From assembly GCF_910594005.1 (NCBI RefSeq), contig NC_057816.1, forward strand, positions 20,291,797-20,355,796: 64,000 nt of DNA, read 5' to 3'. Each line of letters starts with the position of its first letter. Within the stretch, counting starts at the first letter, position 1. Below the pieces are notes generated by a model. The model saw only the letters and a program-made list of their open reading frames with translations. It was not told the origin of the DNA and made no database searches. Source of the stretch: Cervus elaphus (lineage: Eukaryota; Chordata; Mammalia; Artiodactyla; Cervidae). Positions 1 to 9,540 of this stretch are shown piece after piece. A program made the translations under genes and the position numbers.

Positions 1-300
1 TTACTCTTTTTTCCCCCACTTTTCTTATTGCTTTAGAAGGACATCACTACATGCAGCCCACAGTTAAGAAGTGGGCAGTTATTCTCCACCATCTCAAGGG
101 CAGTGTACCTAAACACATTATTTGGAATTCCATAGCATTGGAGATTTATCATTCTCTCTGTTTATTTGCTCTACTTATTTATTCAATCATTGATTTACAA
201 TGTGAGTCCATACTGTATCCACATTATCGGTATGGATATTTATTTTATACTTTGGATTATAATCCAATGTTGTTTTATTGCTCACCTTCTTCCATCTTTA
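1..300. mobile_element. old LINE (L1M-like) fragment, first part
   Basis: The AT-rich stretch around 225-300 resembles the non-coding end of old mammalian L1 elements, with the recognisable phrase 'gttataatccaat'. The similarity resumes after the Bov-tA insertion at about 514-580, so the two parts look like one element split by the SINE. The first 200 bases are less certain. Family and strand are inferred from memory. Confidence 0.4.
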
Positions 301-513
301 AGTGTTAAGTGTTAGTCACTCAGTCATGTCTGACTCTTGCGTCCCCATGGACTGTAGCCTGCCAGGTTCCTCTCTGTCCATGGGATTCTCCAGGTAAGCA
401 TACTGGAGCGGGTTGCCATTTCCTTCTCCAGGTCATATTCCCGACCCAGGGATCAAACCCAGGTCTCCTGCATTGCAGGCAGATTCTTTACTGTCTGAGC
501 CCCCAGGGAAGCC
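301..513 (-). mobile_element. Bov-tA SINE
   Basis: The element reads in reverse: the BovB-derived tail (gttagtcactcagtcatgtc) comes first and the tRNA-Glu-like head ends at 'agggaagccc'. The repeat 'ccatctt' at 292-298 and 514-520 is a short probable TSD. The host is the L1M-like fragment. It has no coding capacity; it was mobilised in trans by BovB or L1 machinery. Confidence 0.9.
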
Positions 514-580
514 CCATCTTCAGACATTGGGAATTCTTTTATTTGGTTTCTATCCTGTTGGTATAACCCATCACGGCTGG
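514..580. mobile_element. old LINE (L1M-like) fragment, continuation
   Basis: This continues the element interrupted at 301-513, with an old-L1-like 'cattgggaattct...cccatca' stretch before the MLT1 LTR begins. Support is weaker than for the younger repeats. Confidence 0.4.
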
Positions 581-582
581 TG

Positions 583-1000
583 TTTTCCTGGACTGTGTTT
601 AGTTGTTTCTCCCAAAACAAAATATGCTGAAGTCCTAACCCCCAGTATTTCAAGATGTGACCTTTTAGTTTGAAATAGTGTTGTTACAGATGTAACTAGT
701 TAAGAGGAAGCCATACTGCAGTAAAATAACCTATTAATCTAGTGTGACCGGTGTGCTTATAAGAAAATGAGAGAGACACGGGGAGAAGATGGCCATGTGG
801 TGACAGAGGCAGAGATTGGAGTGATGTGTCTACAAGCTAAGGAATGCCACGGATCACCCATAAATACTAGAAACCAGGGAGAAGCAAGGGAGGAGTCTCC
901 CTTACAAGTTTCAGAGGAGGCACGGCCTTGCTGACACCTTGATTTTAGACTTCTAACCCTCTACAAAGTCAAATTCATGATGATATTCTTTTTTTTTTTA
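583..1000 (-). mobile_element. MLT1-type ERVL-MaLR LTR
   Basis: The stretch has the MLT1 landmarks in reverse orientation: 'gaagtcctaacccccagta', 'tgtgaccttttagtttgaaatag', 'agatgtaactagttaag', 'gtgtgcttataag', 'gatggccatgtggtgac', 'ctacaagctaaggaatgcca' and 'ctgacaccttgatttta'. It is a solitary, diverged LTR of a non-autonomous endogenous retrovirus family. No internal region or coding potential is present. Confidence 0.75.
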
Positions 1001-1282
1001 AGCTTCATCATTTGTTGGTGGCTCATCAAAAGAGCTCCACAATCTCCTTTTCTTCTCCAGAGCTAACGTGGTAAATGAAAGTGAGTGGGCCGGGTGGTCC
1101 ATGGAGCCCTCTGGTGCCCTTGCGTGATGCACAGGCCAAAGGGATTAGAGGCACCTTCGAGGTCACCTTCCTCCATGTGATTCCTGCTGCTGTGGAAGAA
1201 CAAATGTTTTTATTAGGAAAGGAGATGAGCCCCATTCTTAGAATTTTAGTGTCAGAAGAAACCTTAAAAATGAGGTCCAAAT
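1001..1282. other. unique spacer, nothing recognised
   Basis: This stretch has no recognised repeat or gene. A short open frame (1075-1284, +) has no known domain. A CTCF-like word at about 1104-1115 matches only partly. Confidence 0.5.
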
Positions 1283-1540
1283 AATTTTTTAATGACACAG
1301 GGAGAAAGCTTATGATAATTTAACATTAAGGGGGAAAAGCATGTTACCAGATTGTTTGATTTCACTCTGCAATACACTATATAACGAGGAAACAGACTCC
1401 ACCAAAATATTAACAATGGTTTTCTCTGCGTGGTGGAATAGCACGTGTTTTTAATTATCTTGTTTATACTTTGATGTATTCTCCATGCTTTCTATAATAA
1501 GTACACATGACTTTTATCATCTGAAAAGGAATGCTGAGAA
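1283..1540 (+). mobile_element. L1M 3' end fragment
   Basis: It ends like the 3' UTR of old L1 elements, with 'ccaaaatattaacaatggttttctctg.gtggtgg' followed by the AT-rich run ending near 'acttttatcatctg'. It is diverged and carries no ORF. Confidence 0.55.
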
Positions 1541-1564
1541 AGAACTTAAAAAGATGTCTCGTCC

Positions 1565-1680
1565 AAGCCACCTCCCCATTGCAGAGATGAAGAAACCAGT
1601 GCCCAGAGAGATTAGGTGGTTTGTCCAACATCATGAGGACATTAACCTAAAAGGTCAAGAACCCAAGTGCTGGCATAGAG
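1565..1680 (-). mobile_element. MIR SINE fragment
   Basis: It shows the MIR core in reverse: 'ccccattgcagagatgaagaaac' and then a '...gtccaacatcatgagg...' stretch corresponding to the 'gcccaaggtcac' region. Confidence 0.55.
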
Positions 1681-2024
1681 CATGTCTTTTCCACAGCTCC
1701 TGGTTAGAGAGTGGAACACATGTAGAGTAAGCCCTGGGGAAACGCCACCCCCACTTCCCGCCCACACCACACATGCGTCCACAACCCCCTTTCACCTGGT
1801 TCAAAACACCCAGAGTTAAAAATGGCTCCCAAGCCCTCCCACTATTTCACCCAGGGGCCTGGGAGTCCTTGCCACCTCTAGAGAGGGGAAAGGAATTTTT
1901 ATTTAGTCTCTGAGATAGGCAGGCCTTGTGCTGGAACTTTATCTCACTGAAACCCAGCAGTGAGAATGGGGGAGAAAAGGACTGACATTGTTGAGGCTGA
2001 CTCAACAAACTAAGCCTTAAGGCT

Positions 2025-2150
2025 GCTTTGTCCCCATTTTACAGATGAAGAAACTGAGGCACACTCATGGCCACCAGGAGCAGAACTGGGATCCAGATTC
2101 ACCGGACTTTCTGGCCCAAGCCCTCCCATGACCAACATTACCACCCAGCC
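2025..2150 (-). mobile_element. MIR SINE fragment
   Basis: The signature 'ccccattttacagatgaag' followed by 'aaactgaggcaca' is a strong reverse-strand MIR match, running to a degraded head near 2150. Confidence 0.75.
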
Positions 2151-3270
2151 TCCCTGCTGTAACACGTTTCGGGTGCATATTCAAAGCCCCATATGTGCTT
2201 GTTGAATTTATGTAAAGACCTCAATTGTGTCCCATGCCTGAGAGTTCAGCAGGCTTTCAGCAGACTCTCAAATAGCACTCTGGAAACACCTGCCAGCCTA
2301 GCACAGGTGGCCTGGGCTGCATCCACGGTGATACATATGATGCCAGATGTGGGCATCTGGGCACTCCTGGATACCCACTTACCTTTGTGCAGGACATCCC
2401 CCAAGCTTGGTGCCCTGTCAAAAGGCTGCTCCGGGAAGATATATACTGATGAGAAATCTCAGCCCCCAAATTCATTTTTCAAAGAAGCCAAGCAAATCTG
2501 GTGATTTATCCTCTGTCATTCTGATCCCAGCATATGTTCCACATCAGGTAAGTGAGATAGAAGGGATGGTTCAGCAAACATTAAGTTAAAAGAAACCCTG
2601 TCAGGCTTCCCCACGAATAGCAGGTTTTTATTTAAAGCCACAGAGTAATTAATTACATTGGGTAAAAAGCTGAGGCTCTCTCCCACACCGCACTTCTCAA
2701 GTATGTTCCGCAGAAGACGCTGTTCTCACACAATCACGGTGCACACACCCACGCTAGCTTTGTGTTTGTGCTGCTTCCTTGTTTTTTTTTTCCTTCTCGT
2801 CTGCTGTCCTTTCCTGTTTTTCTTTGAATATGAAACCCTCCCTCTCTGTGCTTCCTGCCTATCTTCCCTCTCCTAATCCCCCATCTCTTCCCTCCACTGG
2901 GACTCCTGTTTCTAGTCTCAGACATTCTGTCCTCCCTTCCACACACAACTTGGGGCTTCTGGTTACCAATGGGTGAAGCCAGGCTCAGCCCATCTCCCCT
3001 CCAACCCTGCCTCTGGTGATAGAATTAGAGCTTCTAGCTCTAATTCATCCCTTCTAGCATCTCCTCCTGAAGGTACAGATGCTGGCAGAGCACTTGGTCC
3101 TGTCATTTCTGCTTGGTCCTAAGAAGGGAGTCATACCATGTATCATTAGTTCATTAAATGAATAGCAGAGAGTGTCATGACTCTAGCTGGCGACTATAGT
3201 AGACTATTTTGGATGGAGCCATGTAGATGGACAGATTGGAAAAAGGAAATAAAATAGTATGGAAAGACAT
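2151..3270. other. unique spacer with pyrimidine-rich tract
   Basis: No gene or repeat is recognised. 2785-2900 is pyrimidine-rich (T9 and CCT-rich runs). A local direct repeat 'cttctag' with 'agctctaattc' occurs near 3030-3055. The open frames here (at most 103 codons) have no domain. Confidence 0.5.
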
Positions 3271-3545
3271 TATCATTTTATTCGTACATTCATTCAAGTA
3301 TTTATTGGGACTTCCCTGGTGGTTTGGCGGCTAAGACTCCAGGTTCCCAATTCAGGGGGAACTAGATCCCACACGTTGCAACTGAAGATTCTACGTGCTC
3401 CAACTAAGACCTGGCACAGCCAAATAACTAAACAAATATTTTTCTAAAAAAAAGCATTTATTAAGCATCTATTGTGTGCTAAGTTTGATAGCAAATGTTG
3501 AGAATATTAACCTATAGTAAAATAAGATTCTGATTCTTAACAGTC
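3271..3545 (-). mobile_element. L2-like fragment split by a CHR SINE
   Basis: The pieces 'cattcattcaagtatttattg' (3286-3307) and 'catttattaagcatctattgtgtgcta' (3452-3480) are the reverse-strand L2 tail ('tcattcaacaaatatttattgagca.ctactatgtgcca'). They are separated by the SINE at about 3308-3448. Confidence 0.55.
3308..3448 (+). mobile_element. CHR-type tRNA-Glu SINE
   Basis: The head 'gggacttccctggtggt' is followed by the tRNA-derived body 'ggaactagatcccaca' and a tail ending in A8. The near-identical words agtatttatt (before) and agcatttatt (after) are a probable TSD in an L2 tail. The B box is eroded. Confidence 0.8.
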
Positions 3546-3563
3546 CAGTTGGTGAGATACACA

Positions 3564-3806
3564 GTTCAGTTCAGTTCAGTCGCTCATTCATGTCTGACTC
3601 TTTGCAACCCCATGGACTGCAGCACACCAGGCCTCCCTGTCCATCGCCAACTCCCGGAGTTTACTCAAACTCATGTCCATTCAGTCGGTGATGCCATTCA
3701 ACCATCTCATCCTCTGTCGTCCCCTTCTCCTCCTGCCTTCAATCTTTCCCAGCATCAGGGTCTTTCCCAATGAGTCAGTGCTTCGCATCAGGTGGCCAAA
3801 GTATTG
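3564..3806 (-). mobile_element. BovB 3' end / BovA2 element
   Basis: It begins with the (ttcag)n BovB terminus, then 'tcgctcattcatgtctgact', and continues through 'gagtcagtgcttcgcatca' into BovB 3' sequence. A perfect 10-bp TSD, gagatacaca, lies at 3554-3563 and 3807-3816, so both ends are defined. No coding capacity remains. Confidence 0.92.
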
Positions 3807-3816
3807 GAGATACACA

Positions 3817-4110
3817 TGAAAGCAACAATTATAAATACAAAAGGAGATCTTATAAGTAGTGATTGGGCAAGATTTTCTGGGACTACAGGAGAGGATATTA
3901 TCATCTAAGTGGGATAGAGAGAAAAAGAGTTAACCTAGGTTTCCCAGGAAACAGTTCTGCAAACAAACAGTGTCATAAAGGAAATAGAGGTATTTTAAGA
4001 AGAGAGAATAGCCTGGTTCCCAGTCACAGAGGAATAAAAGGTTGAATCCTGTTGAAAGACCCACTAGTGGAGCACGTCTGGAACATGAGCAAGGGTAGGA
4101 GACCCATGGG
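3817..4110. other. unique spacer, possibly old repeat remains
   Basis: I recognise nothing securely. The block lies between the BovA2 element and an old repeat that begins near 4110. Confidence 0.4.
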
Positions 4111-4330
4111 AGATGAAGCTGCAGGGCTTCAGGGGCAGGTCAAGGAACTTTTCAAGTCCTGCCATGGAGTCTGAACTTCAGTATGTGAACCATAGGGAGC
4201 AACTGAAGACATTTAAGCAAGAAAATCACATGGTCTGTCTTGCATTTTTGATGAATCACTGTGGCAGATGTGTAGATAGGCTTATAGGTTTCCAAGACAG
4301 GTGACTGGAGACAACCTTTCAGCAAAGAGA
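4110..4330 (-). mobile_element. ancient interspersed repeat (L2-related or similar)
   Basis: The order 'acatttaagcaagaaaatcacatggtctg' then 'gaatcactgtggcagatgtgtag' matches a common old mammalian repeat ('gagcagaggagtgacatgatctga...atcactctggctgctgtgtgg'). I cannot name the family with certainty. Confidence 0.45.
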
Positions 4331-4639
4331 AGATAAAGCCTATACCCATAGCCGTGGTGATGGACAGAGGTGGCAGGAGCATTTGTCAAGCTTCAGTTGT
4401 GTCCTAGGTATTGGGCTGGATGCTTTCTTTAATGTCACCTCATATGTGTGTTCAAAAGCATGCACACAACTGCATAGCTCATCACACCAAAACTTAGCAC
4501 ACAACTGGTAGACTGTAAAATAATAAGAATGACAGCTCCTCTGCACCAAAATGCTACAGATGGGATTGAAATAGCTTGTCTTGGTGTTTACATCGATGAC
4601 GTGATAGCTTTTTGTTCAAGAAGAGCTAACATGGCATTT
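4331..4639. other. unique spacer
   Basis: A few bases near 4395-4440 resemble an eroded MIR or L2 head. No other feature is seen. Confidence 0.35.
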
Positions 4640-5319
4640 TCCATACACCGCTGGTAGGAATGAATATCGGCACAACCTTTCTGGAAAGCAGCATGGTCCT
4701 ACATTTCAAAAGCTGTAAAACAGGCAATTTTTGTTCCAGTGATTTCTATTCTAGAAATTCAAACTAAGGGAAAAAATGAGGGATGCGTGCAAGATTTAGC
4801 TAACAGGATATTTATTGCAGCATTGTTGTCATAGCAAAAATATAAAAGCCATTCAAATTGCAATGATTGAGGCCTGGTTTAATATGTTATAGTGCAACTG
4901 TACCGTCATGTAGTTTGCAGTCTTTCGGTGCCGTGGAAGTGTATTCATGGACATGGAAAGATGTTCACACAGATTTACCCCTCTTCAAAGATGCAGTCTA
5001 AATAAAAACGGTTGATTGCTATGCAAACACAACTTTAAGACAGATTCCCTGGCATGCTCTTGCACTAGTTTTCAATATATTTTTAAGTGAAGAAGCAAGC
5101 TACAGAGCAACATAGATAGTGTGATTCCATTTTAATTAAAAAAATTATGTGCATGTGAATCTCATGAATATATAACCCTACAAAGGATGCCATGATATCT
5201 ACTGAAATGTCAATGTATTTATCACTGGATAGGGAACCATAGGGGTTGGATCATTGTTATTTTGTTCTTTTGGGTTGTCTATAGTTTTTTTCATTTATTT
5301 GTACAAGGGGCATGTATTT
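4640..5319 (+). mobile_element. L1M 3' end fragment
   Basis: It carries the order typical of old L1 3' ends: 'ccgctggtaggaatg', 'acaacctttctggaaagca', 'tctattctagaaattc', 'tttattgcagcattgttgtc', 'gatgttcacac', 'aagtgaagaagcaagctaca', 'atagtgtgattccattt'. It is diverged by point changes and non-coding, and was later broken by a ruminant L1 piece. Confidence 0.75.
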
Positions 5320-5586
5320 TTTTTAAATTTATTTAGTTTTAATTGAAGGATAATTATTTTACATATTGTATTGGTTTCTGCCATACATCAACACTAATCA
5401 GCCATAGGTAATACATGTGTCCCCTTGTTATGAGCCTCCCTTTCACCTCCCACCCCATCCCACCCCTCTAGGTTGTCACAGAGCATCGGTTTGAGCTCCC
5501 TTGAGTCATAAAGCAGATTCCCTGGCCATTTATTTTACATATTGTAGTGTATATGTTTCCATGCTAGAGTAGCATGTACATGTTTC
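5320..5586 (-). mobile_element. ruminant L1 (L1_BT-like) 3' UTR, 5'-truncated
   Basis: It begins as a reversed poly(A) (T8), then 'ttaattgaaggataattattttacatattgt', 'tttctgccatacatcaac' and 'ctaggttgtcacagagcat', all in ruminant L1 3' UTR order. A 9-bp TSD, catgtattt, lies at 5311-5319 and 5587-5595. Confidence 0.8.
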
Positions 5587-5612
5587 CATGTATTTCTTAT
5601 ACTTAGAAAAAG

Positions 5613-5800
5613 AGGGACTTCCCTGGTGGTCCAGTGGTTAAGAATCTGCCTTCCAATGTAGGAGATGCAGGTTCAATTCCTGGTCAGGGAACTAAGATCT
5701 CACTTGCCACAGGGCAACTAAGCCCACACACTGCAACTAGAGAGAAGCCCATGAACTGCAACAAAGACCCAATGCAGCCAAGAAGAAAAGGAAAAAAAGA
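5613..5800 (+). mobile_element. CHR-type tRNA-Glu SINE
   Basis: The head 'gggacttccctggtggtcca' is followed by a degenerate B box (ggttcaattcc), 'gggaactaagatct' and the extended body with 'gcaactagagagaagccc'. The tail is A-rich ('aagaagaaaaggaaaaaaag'). Confidence 0.88.
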
Positions 5801-5889
5801 AAACGGGAATAAGGAAGCCTATCACAGTCCTAACAACCACGCGGAAAGTCAGCCTACACTCTCCTGTTGCTTCATTTATACAGCTATCC

Positions 5890-6060
5890 TGCTTTATGTA
5901 CCTATTGTTTCTAGGCATCATGGAAGGTACCAAAGATACAAGAATAATTAAGCATGATTCCTGTCCTCAAGGAGCTTATACTCTAGCAGGGAAATTGATT
6001 AATAGATAACTAGTTATAAATGGTACGGTAGGGAAAACAGTGATGAAAGTGTTTACAGCA
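5890..6060 (-). mobile_element. L2 fragment
   Basis: The words 'tcctgtcctcaaggagcttatactctagcagg' and the following 'agataactagttataaatgg' are the reverse-strand L2 3' end ('ccctgccctcatggagcttacattctagtggg'). Confidence 0.6.
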
Positions 6061-6430
6061 TTGGTGGGCTCACAAATGAGTCCTGGGGGTGAGTAAAAAG
6101 TGACTTGCACTGTGTGACTGCCCTTCAGCCCTCCATGCCTCCCCTCTTGATTAGGAAAGAGGCAGCATGGTGGGTGGACGGAGGACTACATGGGAAACCG
6201 GCTCTAGTCTGGCCATTCAGCAAATCCGGTTTTCTCGTCTATGAGGCAAAACTTTGTCATTTGCTGTCTAAGACCTTTCTCTGCCTCCAACCTATCTTTC
6301 CAGTCTCACCTTCTGCTGTCGCCTTCCTTAACCTCACATCCTGCCTCTCACCTGAACGATTACTGTCCTCTCCACCTTGCAGGCCCTTTAAGCACTTCAT
6401 GACTTGAAACACGCCATTCTCTGTACCTCT
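6061..6430. other. unique spacer
   Basis: No secure feature is seen. A MIR-like stretch may sit around 6150-6260 (tggtgggtggacgg... ctcgtctatgaggcaaaac). Otherwise the block is CT-rich single-copy sequence. Confidence 0.35.
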
Positions 6431-6820
6431 AACACAGGCTTCTCGACCTCAGGACTGCTGACCTTTGGGGCTGGAGAATTTTGGGTGGGGGTGGGGGTGC
6501 ACTGTGCCACGCCTATGTTTTGGAGGATGTTTACAGCATCTCTGGCTTCCACGCTTTAGAAGCAGTAGCCTCTCTCCAGTTGTGATAATCAAAACTGTCT
6601 CCAGATACTTTCCCTGGTGGTCCAGTGGCTACAACTCTGCACTCCCAATGCGGAGGGCCCAGGTTCGATCCCTGGTCAGATGCCACAACTAAGACCCAGG
6701 GCAGCCTAATTAATTAACTAATCAAATTTTAAATTATTTGATTAATTAATGTCTCCAGATGTTGCCAAATGTCCTCTGGGAGAAATAAATCTCCCCAGGG
6801 TAAGAACCACGGGGATCCCC
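6431..6820 (+). mobile_element. MER20-type hAT-Charlie element split by a CHR SINE
   Basis: It reads 'ttctcgacctcaggactgctgacc', 'gctggagaattttggg', 'aggatgtttacagcatctctggc', 'ccagttgtgataatcaaaactgtctccagat'. After the SINE come 'tgttgccaaatgtcctctggg' and 'taagaaccac'. This is the order of the non-autonomous DNA transposon MER20. The SINE at 6607-6749 interrupts it. Naming (MER20 versus a relative) is from memory. Confidence 0.75.
6607..6749 (+). mobile_element. CHR-type SINE with an intact B box
   Basis: The body 'ctttccctggtggtccagtgg' is followed by an exact Pol III B-box match, ggttcgatcc, at 6662-6671. The A/T-rich tail is built of 'attaattaa' units. A perfect 11-bp TSD, tgtctccagat, lies at 6596-6606 and 6750-6760, inside the MER20 host. 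Confidence 0.93.
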
Positions 6821-7170
6821 AATCATGGAACCTCAGAAAGGTCACTTCATTGTTGGGCCTGAGCCTTCATCCGGAAAGTGGAAGTGGAAGCAAGCAAATG
6901 CCTGTGGCTATGGTGATCATGGTTCATTCGGGTTTACTGGGCTTCCCCTCACCACCATGCTCTACACTGTGCTGTGGGATCAGGGGACATGGGGAGAAGC
7001 CCTGTTCCTGCCCCTCAGGTTGCGGGGGAAGCCTGTACATCTCCAGCGATTGCCCAGCAACAGGCTGCAGCGTGCATGCCGAATCCTGAGCATTCCTGCA
7101 CTGCGGTCCAGCGCAATGCCACGCCAGGTCCCTGGACAGCTTATCTCTTGACATTTGGGGTTTGGTACTG
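6821..7170. other. unique spacer
   Basis: The sequence is moderately GC-rich single copy with overlapping short open frames on both strands, none with a domain. No repeat is seen. Confidence 0.45.
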
Positions 7171-7177
7171 CTCATGG

Positions 7178-7392
7178 GGCTTCCCTGGTGGCACTTGTGT
7201 TAAAGAATCCACCTGCCAGTGCAGGAGACATAAGAGGTGTGGGTTTGATCCCTGGGTGGGGAAGATCCCCTGGAGGAGGGCATGCCAACACACTCCAGTC
7301 TTCTTGCCTGGAGAGTTCCAGGGACAGAGAAGGCTGGTGGGCTACAGTCACAAGGAGTCGGACATGACTGAAGCAACTTAGCACGCATGCAC
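7178..7392 (+). mobile_element. Bov-tA SINE
   Basis: The head 'ggggcttccctggtggcac' leads to an eroded tRNA-derived region, 'gggaagatcccctggagga', 'cactccagtcttcttgcctgg' and 'cggacatgactgaagca'. The tail has a short 'gcacgcatgcacacac' run. Confidence 0.9.
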
Positions 7393-7888
7393 ACACCACT
7401 CACAGGTGGCCGTGCTGGCATCTCACAAGACATCTATGGAGCATCTATGGTGCCGAATCCAAATTTCTAGGACCTCACAAAGTCCTCACATGGTCATCAC
7501 TCTCCTGGGCTTCCGGGAACTGCTCAGGGCATTGCCATGAAAGCTGGCCACTGCTGGCTGGGTGGGAGGCCCTGTCACTCAGGGCTGCTCTGAAAAATGC
7601 TCTCGGTGATGAAGAAGGCAGGCAGGGGACTCGGTGAAGGAAAAAGGACCTCCACTAAACCATCTCCTCCATTCTCTTTGGATGACTGTGAAGTTTAAAA
7701 TAGTCTACTTCTCTGATGCCAAAATCCCCACGCTTTGGAAAGATGTCCTGCAGTGTTTCAAGCTAGAGCTGTTTCTGGAAAAGTTCTCTCAAGAGACCGG
7801 GATTCACCCTCCTGTTTGCCCCCCGGGTGTGGGATGCAAGGTCCACCTGGTCCTGCCACCAGTGTCCTACAGCCCCGTGTCTCTGCTG
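7393..7888. other. unique spacer
   Basis: Single-copy sequence between two opposite Bov-tA copies. No gene or named repeat is recognised. Confidence 0.45.
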
Positions 7889-7897
7889 AGAGGCATT

Positions 7898-8116
7898 GCT
7901 CTTGTTGTTGTTCAGTCACTCAGTCGTTTCCAACTCTTTTGCAAACCCATGGACCATAGCCCGCCAGGCTCCTCTGTCCCTGGGATTTCCCAGGCAAGAA
8001 TACTGGAGTGGGTTGCCATTTCCTTCTTTAGGGGATCATCCCAACCGAAGGATCAAACCCCCATCTCCTGCATTGGCTGGTGAATTCTTTACCACTGAGC
8101 CACCAGGGAAGCCCCA
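7898..8116 (-). mobile_element. Bov-tA SINE
   Basis: It reads in reverse from 'gttgttgttcagtcactcag' to 'gagccaccagggaagcccc'. A perfect 9-bp TSD, agaggcatt, lies at 7889-7897 and 8117-8125. It sits about 500 bases from an opposite-strand copy at 7178-7392. Confidence 0.93.
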
Positions 8117-8125
8117 AGAGGCATT

Positions 8126-8285
8126 TCTATAGCACTTATTCATCATCTTGTTTGACTCCCAACCATCCCAGGAAGTAGGTGGCAGTATCTTTATTCTACT
8201 ATCGGGAAATTGAGGTTCTGAGAGGTTTCATCACTGGCTGAAGATGGTCAGAACAAGGACCTGAAACCAAGACCTCTGCCTCCCT
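8126..8285 (-). mobile_element. MIR SINE fragment
   Basis: It shows 'ttattctactatcgggaaattgaggttctgagaggt' and later 'ctgaaaccaagacctctgcc', the reverse-strand MIR core. The preceding Bov-tA inserted at or next to its edge. Confidence 0.7.
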
Positions 8286-8550
8286 CCATGCTCACTGCCC
8301 AGCCCCTCAGGAAGCTCTGTCTGAAACACCCCTTTCCTGCCCCATGCTCTTCACCCCTGCCTGTGCCGGTGTGCAGGGAACAGAGGACGTGGGAGGGAAT
8401 CCCCTGCAGACGAGGCTGGACCGGTTTCCTGAGGCCAGGCCCCAACAGAGCAGGCAGAGACTCAGGAAGCCCCCAAGGTGAAGGGCATCCCCACAAGGAC
8501 TGAGCCAGACCTGACTGGGGAAGATGCCCAGACTCCCACCATGCTGGTTC

Positions 8551-8715
8551 CAGAGCCTGACCCCCCCCTCCTCAGCCTGGCCCATCCCCTTCGGAGCCTG
8601 GCCCCACCCCTCGGAGCCTGGCCCCCGCCCCTTCAGAGCCTGACCCCGCCCCTTCAGAGCCTGACCCCGCCCCTCAGAGCCTGGCCCCGCCCCCTTCAGA
8701 GCCTGGCCCCTCCCT
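8551..8715. repeat. GC-rich minisatellite, 8 units of 20-22 bp, with GC boxes
   Basis: The word (g/c)agcctg recurs at about 8553, 8573, 8594, 8614, 8636, 8657, 8677 and 8699. Each unit runs '(t)cagagcctggccccgcccct'. Four units carry the exact GC box ccccgcccc (8623-8631, 8644-8652, 8665-8673, 8685-8693), an Sp1/KLF-type site. The frame on the minus strand reads a Gly-Arg-Gly-Gln-Ala-Leu-Lys repeat, which is a by-product. Confidence 0.9.
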
Positions 8716-8844
8716 GGCGGGAACGGTTGTGGCCCCCTAGGCTCAGCACCCCTCCACCTCTCCCCAGCCACAGGAGTCAGGAGCCTTCAGGCAGCCTCTT
8801 TCTCCAAGTTCTTTAGGTAAAAGAGCAGAAACATGGCCAGTGTG

Positions 8845-8975
8845 ATGTGAGGAGCCCCAGACTTGGCTTGAGAAGAAGCAAATTCAAATCCCAGCTTACT
8901 CCCTCATCTACAAAATGCGAGTAATAGCATTTCTCCCTCAAAGATCTGTGTTAGATTTAAAAGTAAAATTTAACT
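8845..8975 (+). mobile_element. MIR SINE fragment
   Basis: The stretches 'aaattcaaatcccagcttactc' and 'ctcatctacaaaatgcgagtaata' are the forward-strand MIR core. Confidence 0.65.
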
Positions 8976-9029
8976 CTTGATATATTCAATATCTTATAAT
9001 AACCTACAATGGAGAAGAATCTGAAAAAG

Positions 9030-9093
9030 AATATATATATATATATATATGTATATGTATATACATATATACACACACACACATATGGGTTGC

Positions 9094-9128
<35 letters not shown>

Positions 9129-9162
9129 GATAGACTGTGTATGTGTGTGTGTATGTGTGTGT
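9030..9162. repeat. compound (TA)n(TG)n microsatellite
   Basis: Runs of (at)n, (gtat)n, (ac)n and (tg)n occupy this stretch within the L1 tail. The tract resumes at 9359-9387 beyond the SINE. Confidence 0.95.
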
Positions 9163-9358
9163 TTGCTCAGTTGGGTCTAAGTCTTCAAAATCCCATGGAC
9201 TGTAACCCACCAGGCTGCTCTGTCCATGGGATTTCCCAGGCAAGAATACTGGAGCAGGTTGCCATTTCTTTCTCCAAGGGATCCTCCCGACCCAGGGGTC
9301 AAACCTGTGTCTCCTGCTTTGCAGGCAGATTCTTGACCACTGTGCCACCCGGGAAGCC
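9163..9358 (-). mobile_element. Bov-tA SINE within the microsatellite
   Basis: It reads in reverse from 'gctcagttgggtctaagtc' to 'gccacccgggaagcc', with TG/TA repeats on both sides. Confidence 0.92.
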
Positions 9359-9527
9359 ATATGTGTGTGTGTATGTATATATACAAAATCAAATCACATT
9401 GCTGTATGCCAGAAATGAACACAACAATGTAAATCAACCGTATTTCAACTTTTAAAAAAGTAAAAGAGAGGGGGAACCATTGCCAAGACCAATACCAAAA
9501 AAAAAAAAAAAAAAATCGGGGGAGGAG

Positions 9528-9540
9528 CCAAGATGGCGGA
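9528..9540 (+). promoter_or_regulatory. YY1-like site at the L1 5' end
   Basis: The word ccaagatggcgga, 10 bases after the element start, matches the YY1 core (AAGATGGCGG). In human L1 a site in this position directs accurate transcription start; function here is inferred. Confidence 0.7.

Larger units (their letters stand above)
8980..9480 (+). mobile_element. ruminant L1 3' end, expanded by (TA)n and split by Bov-tA
   Basis: Before the microsatellite stands 'cttataataacctacaatgg...aatctgaaaaagaata'. After it stands 'cacattgctgtatgccagaaatgaacacaac...gtaaatcaac'. Together these give the known L1 tail order ('aataacctaaatggg.aaagaatttgaaaaagaatagata... tttgctgtacacctgaaactaacacaac'). The 'tacatgtatatgta' part of the tail has expanded to TA/TG repeats. 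Confidence 0.7.

Noticed and set aside
583..1000. MLT1 LTR as an active promoter
   Set aside because: The LTR is old and diverged; nothing in the sequence shows activity.
1101..1116. CTCF-like word gccctctggtgcc
   Set aside because: It departs from the core at two positions and has no other support.
6607..6749. tRNA gene suggested by the B box
   Set aside because: The box belongs to a tRNA-Glu-derived SINE with a TSD; no cloverleaf gene is present. The same holds for other CHR and Bov-tA heads.
8551..8715. CRISPR-like regular repeats
   Set aside because: Units abut without unique spacers and the genome is mammalian; it is a minisatellite.
8307..8771. Gly/Arg/Gln repeat protein on the minus strand
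   Set aside because: By-product of the GC-box minisatellite.
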